Positions 32,445 through 35,353 of a stretch of 35,353 nt of DNA are shown here, piece after piece. The notes under the pieces were generated by a model. The model ran no database searches. It was not told the DNA's origin and saw only the letters and a program-made list of their open reading frames with translations. The translations under genes were made by a program, and so were the position numbers. Positions within the stretch are counted from its first letter, which is position 1, and each line of letters opens with the position of its first letter. Location: contig DAIUFH010000017.1 of the NCBI GenBank assembly GCA_036844705.1, forward strand, positions 1 to 35,353, read 5' to 3'. This DNA comes from DAIUFH01 sp036844705 (lineage in GTDB: Bacteria > Bacillota > Clostridia > Tissierellales > Tissierellaceae).

Positions 32445-33038
32445 TTAATATCCTAGTTCTTCATTTACAAAATATATATTTATATTGGTACCACCCGGTT
32501 TTCTATGTAAAATAACCTCTGCCTTACACATTTTTTCTGGTGAATCGCAGTCATTACATTTTCCTGTAAATCTACATGGTGTATTTAATTTAAGTCTTTC
32601 TGCATTTTTAGGTGCAGCAACTGTCTTAATCCTTTCTATGGCAGCATCGTAATTCTTGCATATTTTATTCTTTCCCACAATCAAATAAACCTGTTTATGT
32701 CCAAAAATCATTGAGGCTACTCTATTTCCGGTTCCATCCATATTAACTATTTTACCATCTTCTGTTATTGCATTTACACTGGATATATAAACATCCGTAT
32801 TCTTAGCATTTTCTAATGCTTCCTTTTTATTTTCAGATTTCCAATGCCAATAAACTTCATTTCCTCTTTCCTTTAATATATCATATATACCAAGCTCTAA
32901 GACCGTTGATGATCCACCTATACCTATAGTATCAGTAACATCTATAGCTTTTATTAATTCTTCTACAGAATCCTTGGCTTTATCGAATACTTTGACATTG
33001 TAACCATGCTCTTCAAATACCTTAACTAGATTTTCCAT
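32445..33038 (-). CDS. LUD-domain protein
   Basis: This 197-residue protein belongs to the LUD (lactate utilisation, LutC/YkgG-like) superfamily. Features include IGIGGSSTVLELGIYDIL, YISSVNAITEDGKIVNMDGTGNRVASMIFGHKQVYLIVGKNKI, and a C-terminal cysteine-rich part (CRFTGKCNDCDSPEKMC) that could bind metal. Single-domain versions of this size are common in clostridia and are not tied to the three-gene lactate oxidation complex; none of the Lut partners is here. It is the first gene of a unit with the cysteine desulfurase and thiI. AAGGAGG lies eight bases before ATG. Its role is unknown. Confidence 0.85.
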   Translation of the reverse strand: MENLVKVFEEHGYNVKVFDKAKDSVEELIKAIDVTDTIGIGGSSTVLELGIYDILKERGNEVYWHWKSENKKEALENAKNTDVYISSVNAITEDGKIVNMDGTGNRVASMIFGHKQVYLIVGKNKICKNYDAAIERIKTVAAPKNAERLKLNTPCRFTGKCNDCDSPEKMCKAEVILHRKPGGTNINIYFVNEELGY

Positions 33039-33142
33039 TGCATTTTCCTCCTTTTATACTACTAAGTACATTATATAGGATATAATCTTGATATTGAAGT
33101 ATAATTTTACATTATTAACTTTATAAGGGTTTTTAAAAAAAG

Positions 33143-33171
33143 TTGCAAATAATGTCGAGATTTGTTATAAT
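33143..33171 (+). promoter_or_regulatory. Promoter of the C-rich small RNA
   Basis: TTGCAA (33143-33148) and TATAAT (33166-33171) are 17 bases apart, with TGT ahead of the -10 box (extended -10). The expected start is the A at 33178, exactly the first base of the first hairpin stem. Confidence 0.8.
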
Positions 33172-33177
33172 TTCTTT

Positions 33178-33289
33178 AGAGGTTATCCCCCTGGTAACCT
33201 CTAATAAGATCTCTATTCCCAATACCCCTTTTGAACGGATATGTTCCATCCTTATAGGATGAAAGGCTCCATATGGAGCCTTTTTTTTT
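33178..33289 (+). ncRNA. C-rich small RNA, about 112 nt, family not recognised
   Basis: It has its own extended -10 promoter, four predicted hairpins and an intrinsic terminator. Hairpin 1 (33178-33202) has an 8-bp perfect stem, AGAGGUUA with UAACCUCU, and a loop UCCCCCUGG. A single-stranded stretch follows with UUCCC (33216-33220) and ACCCCUUUU (33224-33232). Hairpin 2 is 33233-33246, hairpin 3 is 33247-33261 (CAUCCU-UAU-AGGAUG) and the terminator is at 33265-33289. No start codon with a ribosome site lies inside. C-rich unpaired segments of this kind are used by RsaE/RoxS-type sRNAs of Bacillales to cover Shine-Dalgarno sites; the resemblance is functional, not a family assignment. A leader role for the asparaginase is less likely because that gene has its own promoter candidate. 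Confidence 0.7.
33265..33289 (+). terminator. Terminator of the C-rich small RNA
   Basis: GGCTCC-ATAT-GGAGCC is followed by nine T on the plus strand, and AAA before the stem can add three pairs. This is a canonical strong intrinsic terminator. Confidence 0.9.
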
Positions 33290-33315
33290 ATGATATTATT
33301 TAGTACAAATATTTA

Positions 33316-33344
33316 TTTAGATAACATAGCCTCCTATGTATATT
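33316..33344 (+). promoter_or_regulatory. Candidate promoter of the asparaginase gene
   Basis: TTTAGA (33316-33321) and TATATT (33339-33344) are separated by 17 bases. The spacer holds a perfect inverted repeat, CATAG-CCTC-CTATG (33325-33338), a possible operator. It lies after the sRNA terminator and about 50 bases before the asparaginase start. Confidence 0.5.
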
Positions 33345-33391
33345 TATGATACCATGAGTATGATAATAATAACTAAAGGAGGTTTTATTTA

Positions 33392-34381
33392 ATGTCTCAT
33401 AAAGTATTGGTTATATTTACGGGTGGAACAATAGCAATGACAATAGACCCACAAATTCACGCAGCTATACCTTCATTAAATGCAGATGATATAATCTCTA
33501 CTATAACTAATATTAAAAATTATGCGGATATTGAGGTAATGAATTTTTGCAATCTTCCGAGTCCTCATATTTCACCAAAGATTATGATGGAATTAGCGGA
33601 AGTAGTTAAAAAAAACATCGTAAGAGAAGATATTACCGGGATTATAATTACTCATGGTACAGATACGTTAGAAGAAACCGCTTATTTATTAGATTTATTA
33701 ATTGACAACGAGAAGCCAATAATTGTAGTAGGATCTATGAGAAATTATTCTGAACTTGGATATGACGGTTCAAGTAATTTATCAGCTGCAATATGTACAG
33801 CAATTTCTCCAAAAGCTAAAAACAAAGGTGTCTTAGTTGTAATGAATAACGAGGTCAATTCGGCTAGTGAAGTAACTAAAACAAATACTTTATCCCTTGA
33901 TACCTTTAAATCCCCGGAATTTGGGCCTTTAGGTATTGTTGACAATGACGAATTCATCTTTTTCAAGGACATAATAACAAGACAACATATTGAAACAGAT
34001 AGGATTGAAACCAAAGTAGCACTTATAAAATGTGTCCCTGGGCTTGAATCTGATATATTAGATTTTTACATTGATAGTGACTATAAAGGAATAGTCTTAG
34101 AAGCCTTAGGAAGAGGTAATGTACCTCCTACTATGATGCCAGGTATAATAAGAGCAATCCAAAACAATATACCCGTAGCAATGGTTTCGAGATGTTATAC
34201 TGGAAGAGTGTATGATACATATGGCTATGAAGGCGGAGGCAGAAATCTTAGAGAAGTTGGTGTGTTGTTTGGTGGGTACCTTCCAGGGCAAAAGGCACGT
34301 ATAAAACTTATGCTTGTTTTGGGAAAAACTAATGACTTAAACGAGATAAAATCTTTATTTGAATATAATATAGGAAAATAA
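33392..34381 (+). CDS. ansA: L-asparaginase
   Basis: This enzyme hydrolyses asparagine to aspartate and ammonia. The 329-residue protein has TGGTIA at 10-15 with nucleophile Thr13, and HGTDT at 88-92 with the second-triad Thr90 and Asp91. GSMR and NNEV(N)SA follow in the usual places, and the C-terminal domain includes GLESDILDF, VLEALGRGNVP and SRCYTGRVYDTYGYEGG. No signal peptide is present, so it is a cytosolic enzyme. This is the only protein gene on the plus strand. AAAGGAGG lies eight to nine bases before ATG. It would feed amino-acid fermentation, consistent with the glutamate pathway in the window. Confidence 0.94.
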   Translation: MSHKVLVIFTGGTIAMTIDPQIHAAIPSLNADDIISTITNIKNYADIEVMNFCNLPSPHISPKIMMELAEVVKKNIVREDITGIIITHGTDTLEETAYLLDLLIDNEKPIIVVGSMRNYSELGYDGSSNLSAAICTAISPKAKNKGVLVVMNNEVNSASEVTKTNTLSLDTFKSPEFGPLGIVDNDEFIFFKDIITRQHIETDRIETKVALIKCVPGLESDILDFYIDSDYKGIVLEALGRGNVPPTMMPGIIRAIQNNIPVAMVSRCYTGRVYDTYGYEGGGRNLREVGVLFGGYLPGQKARIKLMLVLGKTNDLNEIKSLFEYNIGK

Positions 34382-34410
34382 GTGATTAGGAAGCTAATCA
34401 CTTATTTTCC
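34373..34410. terminator. Convergent bidirectional terminator
   Basis: A 17-bp perfect stem (34373-34389 with 34394-34410) around a four-base loop carries AAAA/TTTT runs that serve both strands. The stop codons of the asparaginase (plus) and of the Asp-box gene (minus) both lie inside the stem. Confidence 0.85.
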
Positions 34411-35353
34411 TATCTAAAATTTCAGCATTTTTTATATTTCCAAATCCTAAAAATCCTATATCTTTACCTGTAGTTCCGTATACATTTTCAATATATACCC
34501 TATTATCAATAATATCTGTTACATATTTATATTTGACAATATCAAGTCTTTTTACTTCATTCCATTGATATATATCGTTCCATGAATAACCATTATCAGT
34601 GCTATATATACTTAGAAGCTTATTTGCATCCCTCCAGCATATCCAGATTTTATCTCCTACCATTACAAAAACTGGATCGGTAAAATTCCCCTTAGGAGAT
34701 ATACTTTTTTCGTTTATTCTGTTTATATAATCATTATCGAATATAAATCCCTCATATTTTATAGTGAAATTCTCTAAGTCAAAGTCACAATATACTAAAT
34801 GCAATATATTACCTATCTTCATCGCATCAAGATAAAGTCTGTTTTTGTTATTAGTTAATGTAATTGAATGTGACCATTGGGACTTTTTGATATCAAAGCC
34901 CTTTAAGCAAATCTGATTTCTATAGTAATATAAAATAAGTAAATTATTGTCATCTTTTAAAACCTTGAATGAATTAAGAACTTCATAGGTTTCTATCTCA
35001 TCCACCATAAATTCTTTTATGATGTTATCTTTTAAAAATAAATGATATATCCTAAATATGTTTTTATTTTCAGTGTCCTGCATATAAAATACATTATCTG
35101 TATCCTGATTGCTTACCATAGTTAAGTAATAAATTCTACTATCAAGTCCGCTCTTTATGGCTCTCAATTTTTCTTTACCTTTTTGTTTGCTTAATATAAT
35201 ATCATTATTATCATTTATATATAATATATTTAAATTGTTTTCTAAATCAATATTGATATCAAATTCTTCTGTTAAACATGAGATAGTTTTGAATTTATTA
35301 AAAGTGATAGTATTTTTCTTTAAATAGTCTATATGAAGTTCATTTCTAATTTT
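34394..35353 (-). CDS. Partial Asp-box (BNR-like) repeat protein, 5' end missing
   Basis: This reading frame is open from the right edge of the window down to a TAG at 34394, so the start lies outside; at least 319 residues are seen. The TTG at 35167 is internal, since the frame continues upstream without a stop. The protein is rich in short beta-type segments with aromatic and Asn/Asp content (for example HLVYCDFDLENFTIKYEGFIF, and SISPKGNFTDPVFVMVGDKIWICW). It contains one clear Asp-box, S-T-D-N-G-Y-S-W, followed by NDIYQWNE, typical of beta-propeller blades in sialidase-like and other secreted proteins. The likely fold is a beta-propeller; ligand and location are unknown because the N-terminus is missing. 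Confidence 0.75.
   Translation of the reverse strand, partial: KIRNELHIDYLKKNTITFNKFKTISCLTEEFDINIDLENNLNILYINDNNDIILSKQKGKEKLRAIKSGLDSRIYYLTMVSNQDTDNVFYMQDTENKNIFRIYHLFLKDNIIKEFMVDEIETYEVLNSFKVLKDDNNLLILYYYRNQICLKGFDIKKSQWSHSITLTNNKNRLYLDAMKIGNILHLVYCDFDLENFTIKYEGFIFDNDYINRINEKSISPKGNFTDPVFVMVGDKIWICWRDANKLLSIYSTDNGYSWNDIYQWNEVKRLDIVKYKYVTDIIDNRVYIENVYGTTGKDIGFLGFGNIKNAEILDRKISD

Noticed and set aside
33178..33289. T-box or amino-acid riboswitch controlling asparaginase
   Set aside because: No T-box sequence (AGGGTGG-type), specifier-loop arrangement or known aptamer core is present, and a separate promoter candidate lies between it and the gene.
1..35353. CRISPR array, tRNA or rRNA genes
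   Set aside because: No regularly spaced direct repeats, cloverleaf-like sequences or rRNA segments were seen on reading the window.

Overview
The window is AT-rich, with strong AGGAGG-type ribosome binding sites and frequent GTG/TTG starts. Together with its gene content it points to an anaerobic, amino-acid-fermenting member of the Clostridia/Tissierellia. The genus cannot be fixed from the sequence alone. Almost every gene is on the minus strand, so the layout below runs left to right while transcription mostly runs right to left.

1-2271 is a decaying edge: remnants of a small excisionase-like protein and a ParA-type ATPase (a mobile-element scar), a NapH-like polyferredoxin whose start codon reads ACG, and a DUF3885-like gene with two frameshifts. 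2272-3501 is a DUF4143-type AAA ATPase followed by a 32-bp perfect palindrome. 3640-7334 is a second, non-canonical Hsp70 set (grpE-like, dnaK-like, J/TPR protein) whose J domain has lost HPD. 7416-10031 carries mltG, a baeRF-type release-factor paralogue behind a structured leader, and a 32-aa small protein.

10110-19929 is the metabolic core, a complete methylaspartate pathway of glutamate fermentation in transcription order: glmS, glmL, glmE (B12-dependent glutamate mutase and its reactivator), mal (methylaspartate ammonia-lyase), two-subunit mesaconase, and citD-citE-citF, which in this setting is citramalate lyase. citC, the acetylating ligase, follows after a terminator. Glutamate would be converted to ammonia, acetate and pyruvate.

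20190-25272 holds a GNAT-like protein and a three-gene unit: NADH:rubredoxin-reductase-like flavoprotein, beta-CASP RNA nuclease, and lipoate-protein ligase. 25364-29632 is a polyamine ABC transporter operon (XRE-cupin regulator, potA, potB, potC, potD) with a consensus promoter and an inverted-repeat operator. 29913-33038 holds a LUD protein, a cysteine desulfurase and ThiI (tRNA 4-thiouridine/sulfur transfer), then a 35-aa membrane peptide.

The plus strand carries a roughly 112-nt C-rich small RNA with its own promoter and terminator (33143-33289) and an L-asparaginase (33392-34381). The asparaginase converges on a partial Asp-box protein that runs off the right edge. The least ordinary items are the C-rich sRNA with complementarity to Shine-Dalgarno regions in the same window, the divergent Hsp70 triad, and the baeRF leader.
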